From: Owenia fusiformis
Taxonomy: Eukaryota > Annelida > Polychaeta > Sabellida > Oweniidae
Direction: 5' to 3'
Assembly (NCBI GenBank): GCA_903813345.2
Contig: CAIIXF020000001.1
Span: 11,639,915 to 11,701,914 of the forward strand
DNA: 62,000 nt
Shown: positions 10,555-24,000 of the stretch, in pieces
How positions within the stretch are numbered: the first letter of the stretch is position 1
Layout: each line of letters starts with the position of its first letter
Notes under the pieces: generated by a model
The model's database searches: none
What the model was told of the DNA's origin: nothing
What the model saw: the letters and a program-made list of their open reading frames with translations, nothing else
Position numbers and translations under genes: made by a program

Positions 10555-13500
10555 TATCACAACGAGAAACACTATATAATAAACATCAATACGACGAGAT
10601 AATAGATTTATTATCCAAATTGAATAATAACTGATAAGATCAGGTACTGTTGAATAACATTCTGCCCGGGATTTGTTATTAATCATATAGAAATGTCTTA
10701 TCCGAACAGCTTACATGTACGTATTATCCGTTGCGGCCATTAACAATTTTACATATCTAATTAGCTAAGTAAATAAACATGCGTCGACACAGTCGCAGTT
10801 GACTATGAAAAGTTCAATCATCAATCTTATTTTCATTTTCATGATTTAAAGATTTATTATGTTTAAAAAAGAAAATGTTTGATTTTTAAATTCAACCTTT
10901 AATTCTTATTATCAAGAACGCGCATGCAAATTCGCCAACCATGTACATTGTTTGCAGTCTGCGCAATTTAATGTAAATCATTGTATATTTTTCGATATAC
11001 TGTAATACTATTCATTATTTGTAAAATTGAACCGAATATAATCTAAAATTAATCAGCTTTAAATACATTATATGTCATAAAAGTTGCCTTAAAACAATAC
11101 AATTCGATCGTGCGTTTGTAAATGCTCTAAAGCCCCGCTAGTATATGAACGAATCCTAAATAGAAATGAGTAAAATTCGTTCCCATTAGTGTGTACACGT
11201 TCTACACCGAGACTTCTCCTTTAAATCAAATCAGTCCACTAGTATGAGTTAAGAATGGACAGAGGGACGGATGGCTTCATTCAATGGGATAATTAAGATA
11301 TTTCAAAACCAGTGTCATTCTTCTATGCATACATCACTCCAATCATAACATAAAACAAGCTGTTTATTTTAAAACTATTCTTTACGAATTTATGATAAGT
11401 GTATAATGTTCAATCATACAAATCGCAGTCAGTGATTGTTCTCCACACTCACCCCTCCCCCTTCCTGACATGAACTATTTTGTAAAACCATTGACAGTGT
11501 GGAAAGGATTCTTACACTCTAGTGTCAAGGGGGGGGGGGCAGTTACAGAAATATACAAGGCGATGGTTCAAATTGGACAATTTTCAAAACTGCTCAACAT
11601 GGTGAAAACTTCACGTTTTTAAAGAATGCTTGCCCGGCGAGTGGTTTGCTCTGGATTGCGAGAGAACAAAATCTTTGAGTTAGGATTTTTCCTAATACTA
11701 TCATTAATCTAAACAACTTTTTAAACCGTCTCTGACTACATATAATGCCAATTAATACCATCATTGTGTTGACAGGATTAAATATGATATCTATGGAATT
11801 ATAATTTAATGAACTCAATAGTCTAAATGATAATAAGTTCATAATTTAGTCTTGGCTGACTAGTCTTGCATCATCAGAGTTGGATTGCAAATACCTCCCT
11901 AAATCAAATATTTAAAATTTACAAATTTACTAGTGTACGGGGTGGGGAAACAAGTCTCTATCCAAACACTAAAGTTTAAAAAGAAGACTATAGTGTCCCG
12001 TGAATTCATTATAATTATCTTAGACAATAGTGAAGCGGTACAATCATTGGAGTGTTAATTAATCGGAATGCAAGTTTGATTTAAAATGACTCCTTTGGAT
12101 CAAATATTTAAATTCTACTAGAATGCGGGGAGTGGAAACAAGTCTCCATTCGAGCAATAAATATCAAAAGAAAGATTTCAGTACCCCTTAACTTCACTCC
12201 CGGACTTCACTATTCACCACCACCCCTCCCCCTTCCACAAGTATCCCTTATGACCCCAGAATGTTCGTTTCTGTGCCCCCCCCCCTGTCCATGGCCAGTA
12301 AGTAATCTATGTATATATTGGCTCCCTCCCAAAGGTGGGAAAACCAGATGCAGGCATAGACATTGACAAGGTGAGGGGATTTAAATATAAAAATAGTCTT
12401 GTTTTTGGCTCCGACTTATATATTTTGGCACTCTTTAACGAAGCCGGTTTAAGGAATGAGAGGCAGAAATAGTTCCTAGAAATAAGATGGCCTCATCGCG
12501 ATAGCCGCGACCCCTTTGTCTTTATCCTTCCACAATCGGCAGATAAGAGTGGCTCTGGCATACCAGAATGAGTTGGCCTGTCTTTACTGTAATCAAGATA
12601 TGGTACCTAACCGCAGTTATTTTGGTTTTATAACGGGGATATTGCTCGAGCTTGAATAACAAATAAAAGGCATGTTCTTATTTCTGTATTCTGACCTTTA
12701 ATTGTGTATTAAGTTGAGCTGCACGCCAAACGTTAAGATTGTTAAAACGCTTAAAATAAAACTTTATTCCTCTCAATTTACATAAAAATTAAACAGATTA
12801 GATTCGAATCTCAGTCACACCAGCACCACTGGTCAAAGGAAGTACAAATATCTATATTAATCAAATGTCTGAGAATTTGATAACTGTCTGGGATCCAATG
12901 TTAATTTTATTGAAGCAAACTAAGAAAAGTATAAAGATGAATTTTAAACGTTTAGAGGGAAAAGTCAAATATGCATTGTAACCCTAAAAATAATTCATTA
13001 AAGTGTCGTACACATTTTATAACATTTATATAAATAAAACAAATAAAGCACAACCCTAATGCCCGATAATGAATTCATATCGGCGCTAAACGGCCCTTGC
13101 AATAAAAACGCATCGAAGCAGGGAATGCTTGGAAAATTCTTCCGAGACTGACTTTTGTTATTTCAAAATTGAAATATGCCTAATTCCTATGAACACGCGA
13201 TCTTTTTCCCTGGGTTTTACTCTTTTTTAGATTTCCTAGAAAAATTGAAACGTTCAGTCGTAAAACTTTAGATCAAAAGACTAATTAGGCACCTGATTGC
13301 GAAAGTTTGATTGCATTTCGATCGCCGGGATTTTACAAACGTATTGTTTAGTAGCGATCGTGTTCTTGGGATCTTGATAACTTCCTATTTTAAGTTTTGG
13401 GTTGAAAGCAATGAGTATGTCGGACTTTCTCAAGTCTACATGATGAAACAATATCCCTTTATATTAGTCCAATCGGAATTTGCATAAACATACCAGTTTT

Positions 13501-14293
13501 ATATTGCAAAAAGAACTGTAATTAAAAACCTACAGGTACATAAAAGCATCATGATAAATAAAACATTAAAGCATATATAAAGCCTATTGTTATCGCACCC
13601 ATCGCCCCCCCCCCCCTCCTGGCTACGCCTATGGATATTTTGGCAACTTTCACGTTTACCCCGCCCCCTAATAATTCTTGCGCCCCCTCTAAATATCAGA
13701 CCCGTCAGGCGTTGAGGCATGGATCAGGATACCCTGACTCCCAAGCTGTGCGACTTCTGGCAACCGCTACACCTATATTCCCGGGGAAAACACTTTTAGA
13801 AAAATTGTCAAATATGGTTGTGTGTGGGCAAACACGGAAGAGGAGGAGAGGGGTGAGTGCATTGTGTGCGACCCTTCATCAGTTGTGTACCTTATTTTTT
13901 GTATGAATTTCTTCCGAATAGTTATGCTAGAGGGGTTCTGATATTTATTTCTGTTTTCAAATGAAATAATTTCACCCTTGCCCGACTGACTTGTAGATAA
14001 TGCACGAATCAAATAGCATGGAGATCAGATAATCAGATTGATTCGTATTTTCGCAATCAGATGAATTAACTTATTGTTTTCTCTGATTAAAAGGCGGTTT
14101 GAAGCTACTTTTTACAGGATTTGTAAATTCGCAATCAGACTGGCTTATTTTAATATTTAGTCAGTGCAAGAGGAGGGGACTATAATGTAGAATTGTTTTG
14201 ATTTCGACACTAACTGAATAATTTATCACAATTGTTAAATAAGCAAACAGAAGCAGGTTTAAAAATGAGAATAGAGGCAAAAAAGTCTATACA
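10555..14293. other. Non-coding stretch, no gene recognised
   Basis: No convincing exon on either strand. It contains homopolymer runs (G near 11530, C near 12285 and 13605), two related segments near 11940 and 12125 (both GGGGxGGGGAAACAAGTCTC-like), and a partial G-rich foldback element ending CTGGCTACGCCTATGG near 13632. Short open frames at 11594-11842 (-) and 13499-14012 (both strands) have no domain features. Confidence 0.6.
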
Positions 14294-15409
14294 TAGTACC
14301 CCACACACAATTTTGTCGCCCACTTTAATGTGTTGTAGAAAGAAATCCAATGAGTATTTTCTCATGAAATTTGGCATACATTAAATTGAAACAATTTGTG
14401 ACACTCAAATTTTTTTGTTTGGGGTAATATGACTTCACCACAATTTGACATCGGTTTCTAAATTGCTACGCATTTACAGATTTGGCCTAAATTAAGCAAC
14501 ATTTTGAAACAATTTGTAACAAATTGAATTACAAAAACAATTTGAATATTCTGGTCAATCCTATCCTATTTAACACCATAATAATCCACAGGTAAAAGCA
14601 AAACTGAACCAAGCAGGAGTGACTGTTACATTGTTATGATGTTACCCCTGAAAGGTCACATGTTAAATCCATGTGAATCATTTCATGTTGTCCAACAAAA
14701 GGCAAGCGGTCAGTGGCCACCTGTGAGTCATTGGACGAATATGGCCTCTCTATAGTAGGCCAACGAAATTTTGAAGAGTGCAAGCTCACTGTTAATAATG
14801 CCTTAAATGACTTAAACAAAATACAAGCAATTTCTTGAGATTATATGAGATGCGAGCTATTGAAAAAGATTTTTTAATCGAGTGAGAAAGTAGGAAATGG
14901 TGTTGTGGTAGGATGGGATAGAAATCCACGCAGGGATGTCTTTAAGTGCACTGATAAATCTTTTTAGACTTAAAGCCAACAATTCATATGATACATGCAC
15001 CTACCCATGTATTGAAAGTATCAATAGGGGTCTTCACTCTTTAACAATAATAAAACCACACTTATAATATTCCTATTTAGGAGTTAAAACATCTCCAACA
15101 CATAGTAACAATATCTTACGAGAACAGATAAACCATATGTAATGCAATAAGTTTGTAATCAAAATGTAATCAAAATGATATAAACTCTCTTTGAAACTGC
15201 AAAACTGGAAATTTTAGTCGAATTATGTTAAAACATGAATATTTTAAAATTGCTTGTTTTTCGTCAATATTACTTAAATTTCCAAATAAAAAAATGTGAG
15301 TGTCACAAAATGTCTCAAGTTAAAGTATGCCGAATTTCATAAGCAAACTCTTTTTGGATATTTTTCTACAATACATCAAAGTAGGCGACAAATTGTGTGT
15401 GGGGTACTA
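14294..15409. mobile_element. Long-TIR foldback element (AGTACCCCACACACAATTT ends)
   Basis: The first roughly 130 bases and the last roughly 130 bases are imperfect inverted repeats: AGTACCCCACACACAATTT at the left and its complement AAATTGTGTGTGGGGTACT at the right, continuing through a GTGACACTCAAATTTTTTTG / CAAATAAAAAAATGTGAGTG match. The interior has no transposase frame, so it is non-autonomous. Confidence 0.75.
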
Positions 15410-15427
15410 AAATGTAATTAAAACCCG

Positions 15428-16110
15428 GGAATTAAAAGCAATTTAAGACTGTTAGATGATCTCTTCTGTAATCAAGGTGATGTTGGTACACTTCCGCCGT
15501 TAGAAAAACAAAGACTAAGACAAAGACTATATAGCAATTAATCCTTTTGTAATCATTTAATGTTAGATTCTTATTATTTTGTTGGACAATGTTCAGACTT
15601 CTGACCAAGATTAATTCATTTATCTTTGTATTTAAAAAATAGTATTGCAATCAGACAGACGTTCTAATGAGTTAGAAAAATACATTTGTCCATTTCCTCT
15701 CAAGAAGTTTTCAAAGGTAATCAAGTCGATTTGTTTGAGTGTTTGGCATTGTTTTTCATAACTTGACGCTTCTATGAACAGAATGACTTTGAAATGAGTT
15801 TTTATAATTTTAGCTTTTATACGGACATGCTTATTGTATATTTCTATATGAACGTTGTAGTTATGTGATGTAACATCGCCCCCCCCCAAATTACAGGTAT
15901 ACAAATTTTGGTCGGAATGCATTAACTTGCAATTAAAAGCAATTTTAGACTGTTAGATGATCTCTTATGTAATCTAGGTGATGTTGGTACACTTCCGCAT
16001 TTAAGAAAACAAGGACTAAAACAAAGAGAACTAAGCAATTAATCCTTTTGTTATCATTAAATGTTAGATTCTTATTTTTTATTGGACAATATTAAGACTT
16101 CTGTCTCCGA
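15428..16110. repeat. Direct duplication of about 175 bases
   Basis: Segments 15428-15605 and 15930-16103 align closely: both start ATTAAAAGCAATTT, contain GATGTTGGTACACTTCCGC and pass through AATCCTTTTGT. They are separated by about 325 bases of unrelated sequence. Could be a duplicated element or the ends of a decayed insertion. Confidence 0.7.
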
Positions 16111-16238
16111 TTGTTATGCAGGTATGTGTATAAAATCATGTGAACAACATTATCCTGGAAACTCCCATATTCATTCTCATATTGTCTTACAGCTATTTCG
16201 CAAATGACATAATCCTAAACAACATATGGACATAATTG

Positions 16239-16907
16239 TTGGAATTACACATGGCGTTTTACAAAAGCTTCTTCGGTTTTAACCAGGTTTAAGAATCAGG
16301 TGTAATCACAATTTGCGGTTTTACAAAAGCGCTTTTCTAAAACTCCAAGAACCCTTGTCACTAGTAAATGGCATACGTCGGTAGGCGTTTTAAGTGTGCA
16401 GTGTAATACCGATCGGTTTTTCTAAGACGCCTTACCCGGGTTTTTACTAGTTTTTAACATTTGCCCTAAACGAAATAAGACCTTATATCTAAATGAAAAA
16501 TGGATGATGGTCGCCAGGTCACATCAAAAACAAGTGTTATCTTTAGAGAATATGTACATTTTTTTCTTTTTCCTTTTTATTATGTTTTCTCATAATTAAT
16601 AAAACATAAATAAAAATTATGCAATGTCATGCATTTTTAATCAAATTATGGAAGATCAGTTTTGTCTTAGATGCAAAAAGAATACATTTACAGGAGATGT
16701 AGGCTACACATACATGTATGCTGGATATTATCCATAACTACACGTACATCGTTAAAAGTGCACGAAAGGCGTTTTAGAAAAAACACGTGTTATTCCAAAA
16801 TATAATTCCTAAGCCGCTTTAGAAATGTTGGTGAAATCAGAATGGCGATTTTGTAAAGCGCCTTCCACTAAAACGTTTTAGCGGATTTTGTGGTGTAATT
16901 CCAGCAA
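16239..16907. mobile_element. Non-autonomous TIR element (TTGGAATTACAC ends)
   Basis: The left end is TTGGAATTACACATGGCG and the right end GTGTAATTCCAGCAA is its inverted counterpart. Subterminal repeats of GCGTTTTACAAAAGC type occur several times in both orientations. No coding frame. Confidence 0.65.
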
Positions 16908-17044
16908 ATATTGCAGAACTGAGCGAAAAGAAAGGTGGAACAAATCAGATTAAGATATTTTATTTTTGAAATGCACAAAGGGCAACAGTTGAAGAACAAA
17001 AGTTAAAGGCGTTGTGAAATAGATCGTGCTTTTATATGATCCCC

Positions 17045-18265
17045 TTCTATAGTACCCTACCCTTTGCATTTGTTCGACTTCACTTCTTAAATGAGAGTTT
17101 CGTCTTCTCGTAGTTTATAATAAGACTCTGCACGCAGCGTAATAGTGCCCCTATTATCCATGTTCATGTTCTCATTTGATTTTTCATCAGTTATGACTTG
17201 GTAACATTTGCTCTGATTTTCATTACGGCGCCCGGCCAATTGAGTATTTTATTCAGAATTGAATACAATTTTGAACAAAATACTCATCGGCCGGGCGCCG
17301 GTGCTGAAAATCTGAGCAAATGTGACCACGGCATTATAAAAGCATACTCTTTAATACACGAACAGATTCAAAATGAGACTTTATCTATCAGAGAAATAAA
17401 AATGGAAAATTTGTATTCTGAAAATATTAACTGATGCATTGGTTAGTATTAAATATTAAGTTTTACAGTCGGAAACCTCAAGGGGCGGGAAATTTGATTA
17501 AACAAAAAGCCGGATTAATATGTGGACAACTTGCAAATGAAATGTAAGTAACATGACAGAACGAGTGTGTACGCCCAATAAATACTTTTATAGTTTTAAT
17601 GTGCATTCAAAGGACCCCGTTTGTAAAATTGATAGAAATGAATAGTTTTATTATCGGAAAAAACTGAGAAATATCTACCCGAGTCGCTAGAATAGTCAAC
17701 ATCATATCAGTGCGAAAAATTAGCTATATTTATTTTCTATGCGATATACACCTGATATTGATAGCCTTCCACGATCATGGTCCGTTGACATCATCAACCT
17801 TGTGATTTGCCATAAGTGATTAACCAATATTTTTTAATTAAAAGTCGGGGTTGACGTTTCTTGACTTTTCACACTGACATCAAAACAAAACATAATTTGA
17901 AAATAAAAGGCATAAAATGGCCATTAAAAGTACATTTTTGAACAAAAGTATCAACTTATATTACACTGCACGCAAATACAAAGTGAAAAGTACGTCTTTC
18001 CAGGAGATTGAAATACGGATCGGTAAGTCAACAAATCTAACTGTTAAATAAACAAGCTTAGCCTATGTCTGCGATTGTTTGTCTGAGTGGCCAGATGTTA
18101 TCCGTTTCGGATAATAAATTTCTGAGAATACTACTGATATCTAGAATACATCTTCTGTGATATTTTTCATAAAACTACCCTTTGCATTCGTTTGACTTCA
18201 CTTCTTAAAAGAGAGCTTCGTCTTAGTGTAGTTTAACTAGACTCTGCACGCAGGGTATCATAAAA
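17045..18265. repeat. Pair of 90-base direct repeats flanking about 1.1 kb
   Basis: 17050-17145 and 18176-18262 share CCCTTTGCATTxGTTxGACT, CACTTCTTAAAxGAGAG and GACTCTGCACGCAGxGTA. The arrangement resembles short terminal direct repeats, but no retroelement coding sequence lies between them. The interval contains the palindrome at 17199-17329. Confidence 0.6.
17199..17329. repeat. Long palindrome with GGCGCCCGGCC arms
   Basis: Arms of about 50 bases: the left has ACATTTGCTCTGATTTTC, GGCGCCCGGCC and GAGTATTTT; the right has the complements AAAATACTC, GGCCGGGCGCC and GAAAATCTGAGCAAATGT. The loop is about 25 bases. The GC-rich arm core contrasts with the AT-rich surroundings. A 78-codon frame crosses it but has no domain. 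Confidence 0.8.
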
Positions 18266-18492
18266 CAGGCATCTTAGCTGCAATTTTGAATAATAGCGTA
18301 ATTCATAGCACAATATAAATTAACCCGCCTCTGTTTAATTCAAATATGCATTACCCTTAAGATTTATATACTTAGACACCTTTTCATTCTTGATTCGAAT
18401 TTTTATCTTGTCTTCATCTAAATTTGTGGATTAATAACAGTTTTTAGTATACAAATTGAACATACAAAATGTAGCGTATTGATTACACGTTA

Positions 18493-18735
18493 CAATGGCG
18501 TAGCCAGCTTTCAGTCGGGGGGAGGGGGGGGGGTGCGATCGTGGCATAAAAAATGTTTTTGAAGATTTGTTTTGAATTTTACAAAAATTGGTGCAACTTC
18601 GTTCAAAATCGAGCTAGAAGCTTCAAATAAAAAGCATTTTAAGACTTTTTTCTTCTATCTAATGGTTCTATTTTCATTGTTTATGGAGGGGGGGGGGTGC
18701 GATCGCACACATCGCATCCCCCTGGCTACGCCTAT
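18493..18735. mobile_element. G-rich-ended foldback element (GGCGTAGCCAG family)
   Basis: Starts ATGGCGTAGCCAG with a G run and GGTGCGATCG, and ends with GGTGCGATCGCACACATCGC, CCCCCTGGCTACGCC. The ends are inverted repeats, and it is the same family as 1948-2150. Non-coding. Confidence 0.65.
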
Positions 18736-19344
18736 GCGCTATATTAATATAACAAGGTATCATATCATGCCAATAGTTAGATGGTTAACTAATATTAACA
18801 CAAAATAATAATACACGATAATTAAAAAAATAAACCTCGGTATTCGGGCCTAAAATCCAAGGATACGTGTACCATTACTTAAGTGTAAGCTGCAATACCA
18901 TATCGAATACCTGTACCATTACTCAATAATAACCACTAGTAAGACCATAATAACAAGCTTAATAACTAGCTTATTGCAACTTATTTCATACGATTTTGTC
19001 TTGTGTATCCATAAACATATACAATGTATGAATATTTGCAGATCATGATGTCTCAATCTGCTTAGTGCTGTTTGTATATATTACAGGAGTGTCACCATGT
19101 CTGGGTATAAACTGAACTACAAAAATAATCCCAGGACGTCGTTAAATGGTGCAATGTACTTATCTTGAGGCAAGCTTAAATGGTGATATATTATCACGCA
19201 TAAATATTACTGTATGAAAGTTCAAGAAATAAAAATTACACTACATGAATATAAATGTTTTAAGATCATGCAATTTTTAAATGTGAATGTTAAGGTTAGT
19301 ATAACCAGAACAACGGCAACGCCAAAGCGTAGCGAATCCCATCG

Positions 19345-20265
19345 AACATTTTTCAAAAAGGGGCACCTTCTACCAAAAGTGTCATTAGACAGTGTGCCAT
19401 GCTTATAATATTCACATACCAAATATGAACAAAATCGCTCAACTACTTTTCGAGTTATAGTAAAATACGTTAAAATGGTGGCCATTTTGAAAAATGGCCA
19501 CCTTCTACCAAAAGTGTCATTAGACAGTGTGCCATGCTTATACGTATTCACGTACCAAATATGAACAAATTCGCTCCACTACTTTTCGAGTTATAGTAAA
19601 ATAAGTTAAAATGGCAGCCATTTTTCAAAATGTCCGCCATTTTTCAAAATGGCCACCTTCTACCAAAAGTGTCATTAGACAGTGTGTCATGCTTACAGTA
19701 TTCACATACCGAATATGAACAAAATCGTTCCACTACTTTTCGAGTTATAGTAAAATACGTTAAAATGGCGGCCATTTTGAAACATGACCGCCCTCTACCA
19801 AAAGTGTCATTAGACAGTATGCCATGCTTATACGTATTCACATACCAAATATGAACATAATCGCTCCACTACTTTTCGAGTTTTAGTAAAATAAGTTAAA
19901 ATGGCGGCCATTTTTCAAAATGTCCACCATTTTTCAAAATGTCCGCCATTTTTCAAAATGGTCGCCTTCTACCAAAAGTGTCATTAGACAGTGTGCCATG
20001 CTTATAGTATTCACATACCAAATATGAACAAAATCGCTCCACTACTTTTCGAGTTACAGCAAAAATCGTAAAATAACGAGTAAAGGCCGCCATTTTTCAA
20101 GATGGCTGCCATATGCTTTTTTAATATCTACATTTCTAGCTTTATTAATGTCCTATATAATTTTTTTTACATTTAAAACATATTGCTATTACAGTTTTAC
20201 ATATTGCACCTAAATTACTGTAAAATCGGCACTAAAATGGCCGCCATTTTTAAATGAGTGGCCAT
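19345..20265. repeat. Five-copy tandem repeat with ATGGCGGCCATTTT blocks
   Basis: Copies start near 19366, 19499, 19656, 19790 and 19965 and share CTACCAAAAGTGTCATTAGA, CACATACCAAATATGAAC and CACTACTTTTCGAGTTATAG. Between them are CGGCCATTTTxAAAATGG runs. The right flank (20013-20265) recurs at about 22650-22900 inside the large - strand gene, so it belongs to a dispersed element. Confidence 0.75.
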
Positions 20266-20649
20266 TTAGCTGTGTATAATGTAAACCCATCTTATGTAAT
20301 TATTAATAATTATCATAGTTTTAAAAAGTCAATATTTATTGTTAATCTAAAGGCAAGATGACTTTTGCTGTATTAATGTGCATCTTAGGTTATTATGATA
20401 CTATTAAAGTAGACAAAAAACACACCAATTATTTTTTTTAAAAAAAGAATTAAAATTGTAATTTCGCGATTTAGACTACCAGAATTAATTAATGTTTTTG
20501 AAATCAAACATGGCAATCATATTTAGCAGGACATACTCCTGTTTAAAACCTGTGAATGTAACATCTCTGAAAGCAGGCAGCTTGAAATGTGAACATGACT
20601 TACTGTCAGTCAACACATCAAGCAAGCCACAACATTCATAATACACATT

Positions 20650-20839
20650 CAGTGTTCTCCCCAGGATTTTATCTCAAGTGAGTGCAAAATTCTTAATTTC
20701 TCAATTTACACCAATTCGGTCAAAATATGCTTATTTTCATGGTTTTTCTATTTTCACGTGGGTGAAAATGGATTCTAGCCTATTATTAAATCTAAAGTGG
20801 GTGCAACGCTAACTTGCGACAATCCTGGGGAGATCACTG
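20650..20839. mobile_element. Short MITE with CAGTG...CACTG ends
   Basis: The left end CAGTGTTCTCCCCAGGATT and right end AATCCTGGGGAGATCACTG are inverted repeats of 19 bases with about one mismatch. The CAGTG terminus resembles hAT-type ends, but no clear 8-base target duplication is visible. Confidence 0.65.
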
Positions 20840-20899
20840 ATATTAGTTTTACACAGGTTTCAAACAAATTCCTACAGAGGTCAGGTTTTAGATATTTAC

Positions 20900-21032
20900 C
20901 TTGTATTTCCTGACGTAAATTCAAACTCTTCTACTATCTGCGTAATGAATTCCTTGACCAATCTGAACGTGTCCCTGCCAACTCGATTAGAGGCATCCAC
21001 CACAAAGACGACATCAGACTTTGATTCGCAAG
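20900..21032 (-). CDS. VWA3 first exon, continuation not found
   Basis: Reads SCESKSDVVFVVDASNRVG, RDTFRLVKEFITQIVEEF and FTSGNTR, with donor AGGTAAAT. The Cys entry and the hydrophobic first strand match VWA1 and VWA2. The MIDAS motif is DASNR instead of DxSxS, replacing the second Ser by Arg. No following VWA exon (VGxVTYS-type) was found in the 11 kb further down. The domain is therefore incomplete in this window. Confidence 0.72.
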
Positions 21033-24000
21033 CTGAAGCATAAATCGAAGATATTCTGTACAAATGATGAAAATCTATTATAGGATTCTATGGTTCAACA
21101 TACAATCCAGTTTGAAATCAGGATGACTTTATACAATAATGTATTAACATAATATGGGGAGAAGGTAAAATTATTCTCAGAATCATGTTTTCGGAGAGGC
21201 CAATATTTTGATGCGACTCCTTACTCATCTTATATTAAGACCACCCTTTATGTGAAAACTATGATAAATATATCAGTTGTACATTTCAAAATGATACATT
21301 ATGTGCTTTATGTGGTTTTGGTTGAGAATGTGTCCTCTGCATATGTGTTTCCATTTTCTGGTTCAACATATGAACACCATTTTATTCATATATGCTTTGC
21401 TGTAGGTGAATAGGATAAGGGGGGGGGTGCTTTACTTACATCTCTCGCATGTCTTTCCAGAGTAGCCAGCTGGACATGTACATTTGAACTGTTTGATACC
21501 ATCCTCACATTTACCTCCATTCTTACAAGGATTTCCCTTACATTGGTCCTCATCTAGGAAATAGAAAGACATGCTGTATATTCAAATGTCTATTGAAGTA
21601 GTTCACAACTTTTGACTATTTCAAGGAATATTTGTATCTTCCATCATGCCATCAAAAATTCTTAGTCAATAAAATGTAACACCTTTCCAAGTTCATATAA
21701 TCAAAATATAATAGCAGTAGTATAGTAGTAAATAAAATTTAAGGATATATTGCTGATCCATGATCTTCTTTCCATTTATTGTGAACTTTGCCAGTTTGCC
21801 GCAAGTCGCACAATGCTCACTTGTATTTACTGATGCAATTAATCATATTTTGAAAAAGTAGCTTCTTAATTCTCACCTTCAAAGATCAGTTTTCTAACTC
21901 GCTTCACTGTGTTTGGGGCATCTCGGAATATGTCCACATAGAATGAGCCCTCATCGCGCAATGATGCGATCTCAGTCATTTCACGTTTGTTAGGAATGGC
22001 GACACCTATTGTGACTACGTAGATGCCATCTTGTTCGGCTTCTCGGGCAGAGGGCAATGTTTTAGCCAGGTTGATGTTATGGTAACCATCTGTAAGTTTA
22101 AAAGACATGTACTGACTGTCCTAGAAGTACATGTCATAATAAATTTTTATTTTACCTTGACCTTTGAACGGACAGTGCACACAACCTTCCCCAGAAATAA
22201 AGAAGGCATTAACATGCTAAATGTCACAACCTGCCATTTGTTACAGACATCAACCGCCATTTGTGGTGTTGACATGAAAATGATTATTTAGGATTTAACT
22301 CAACCAATTTGAAGTGTATCAATCCAATGATTAAAAATTTTAGTTATCCTATACGAAAGAAAATATTTCAGAATACTAACTTTACAGCTGACAAGTATGA
22401 CAAAATATAACGTCTTTCATACCTGTTAAAAGAACAGCAACATTTCTTGCATCAGGCCTGTCTCCAAACCTAGTAAGGAACATCTGTTTGTGTGCTGCTG
22501 CAATACCATCTGCTGTATGTGTATAACCATCCATGTAATTCACACTGTCCACAGCATTCAATATACCAACCTAAAGAACAGTAAAGGCGTTATATGAGTG
22601 AAATGACAAATTGCTTCCTTTTTCAAAAATCTCTTTTAAACTAGACAACAGCAGTATTCACATACCAAATATGAACAAAACCGCTCCACTACTTTTCGAG
22701 TTACAGCAAAAATCATAAAATAACGAGTAAAGGCCGCCATTTTTCAAGATGGCTGCCATGTGGTTCTTAAATATCTACATTTCTAGCTTTAGTAATGTCC
22801 TATATAATTTTTTACATTTAAAACATATTGCTATTACAGTTTTACACCTAAATTACTGTAAAATCGGCATTAAAATGGCCGCCATTTTTAAAAGAGCAGC
22901 CATTTTGAAACGAGCAGAACTTCGGGCCAATGGTATTTGAGTTATTGCCTGGACGGACGTAAAGTCGGACGGATGGAGGCGTTCCCTATATCCCTCTGAA
23001 CTTCGTTCGATGGGATAATAACTTTTAAAGTCATGACGAAGAGTAAATAAATGATAGAAACATATTCTCAAACTTTACATGGGGACTTTAAATATAAACT
23101 CTGTAGTGTATGAATGATGGAATTATAACACTGTAAAATGCATACCTTTGTTCTGTGAGCATTTAGATGGAATTGAATCCTAGCTGCAGTACTGTAGGTG
23201 ACCATTCCCACCTGTATACCACACGACTCTATATCCATTTGCTCCACCATGGTAGAGACAGTCTCCTTTAGGAGCTGAAAATTCTGCTCCCCCACACTGG
23301 CACTTGAGTCAACAATGAATATGATATCTGCCTCCTTGGGGCACTCTGAAACAAAACAAAATTTGAGAGAAATATTAAACAGATCAACATGGCATCAAAC
23401 CTGAACAGAGGTTACTTATTGAGTGGGAATTTGGGAACAAATATAGGATTCATAATGAGGGCTAATTTGGTATTTTTCTTAATAAGAAAGATATAAAATT
23501 GTTTTATCCCATACTGTTCAATGATTTCACTTAAATTAATAATATAACTATAACAATAATAAAATATATCTATCAAGTTATTCTTAAATTGTATGACAAA
23601 TTATCATAGAAATAAACTAAGCAAATGTTAGAAATAGCCAAGGACATGTAGTACAGCAGATAGGCACAATGTTCAAGGGCTAATAGCTGTAAAATATATT
23701 TGCCCTATATACTAGTATACTTACTAGTTTCACACGATTTTCCACCAAAGCCATATTTACATCTGCATGTGTATCCACCAAGTCCTTCAATACAAGTACC
23801 ACCATTCTCACATGGGATGGAGGCACAATCCTGGTCATCTGTAAACAAACACATACAAACACTTTCAATACAAGCACCATCATTTTCACATAGCAGGGAG
23901 GCACAATCCTGGTCATCTGTAAACAAACATATACAAGACCTTCAATTCAATAACCACCATTCTCACATAGCAGGGAGGTATACTCGTGGTAATCTGTAAA

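Noticed and set aside
12330-12375. A possible 36-base + strand exon (VGKPDAGIDIDK) with acceptor CTCCCAAAG and donor AAGGTGAGG
   Set aside because: Too short to judge, no compatible neighbouring exons were found, and a chance match to splice consensus is likely.
17198-17434. 78-codon + strand frame across the palindrome
   Set aside because: Open only because it spans a palindrome; no domain, signal or splice support.
17050-18262. LTR retrotransposon bounded by 90-base direct repeats
   Set aside because: No TG...CA termini, primer-binding site, or gag/pol similarity in the interval.
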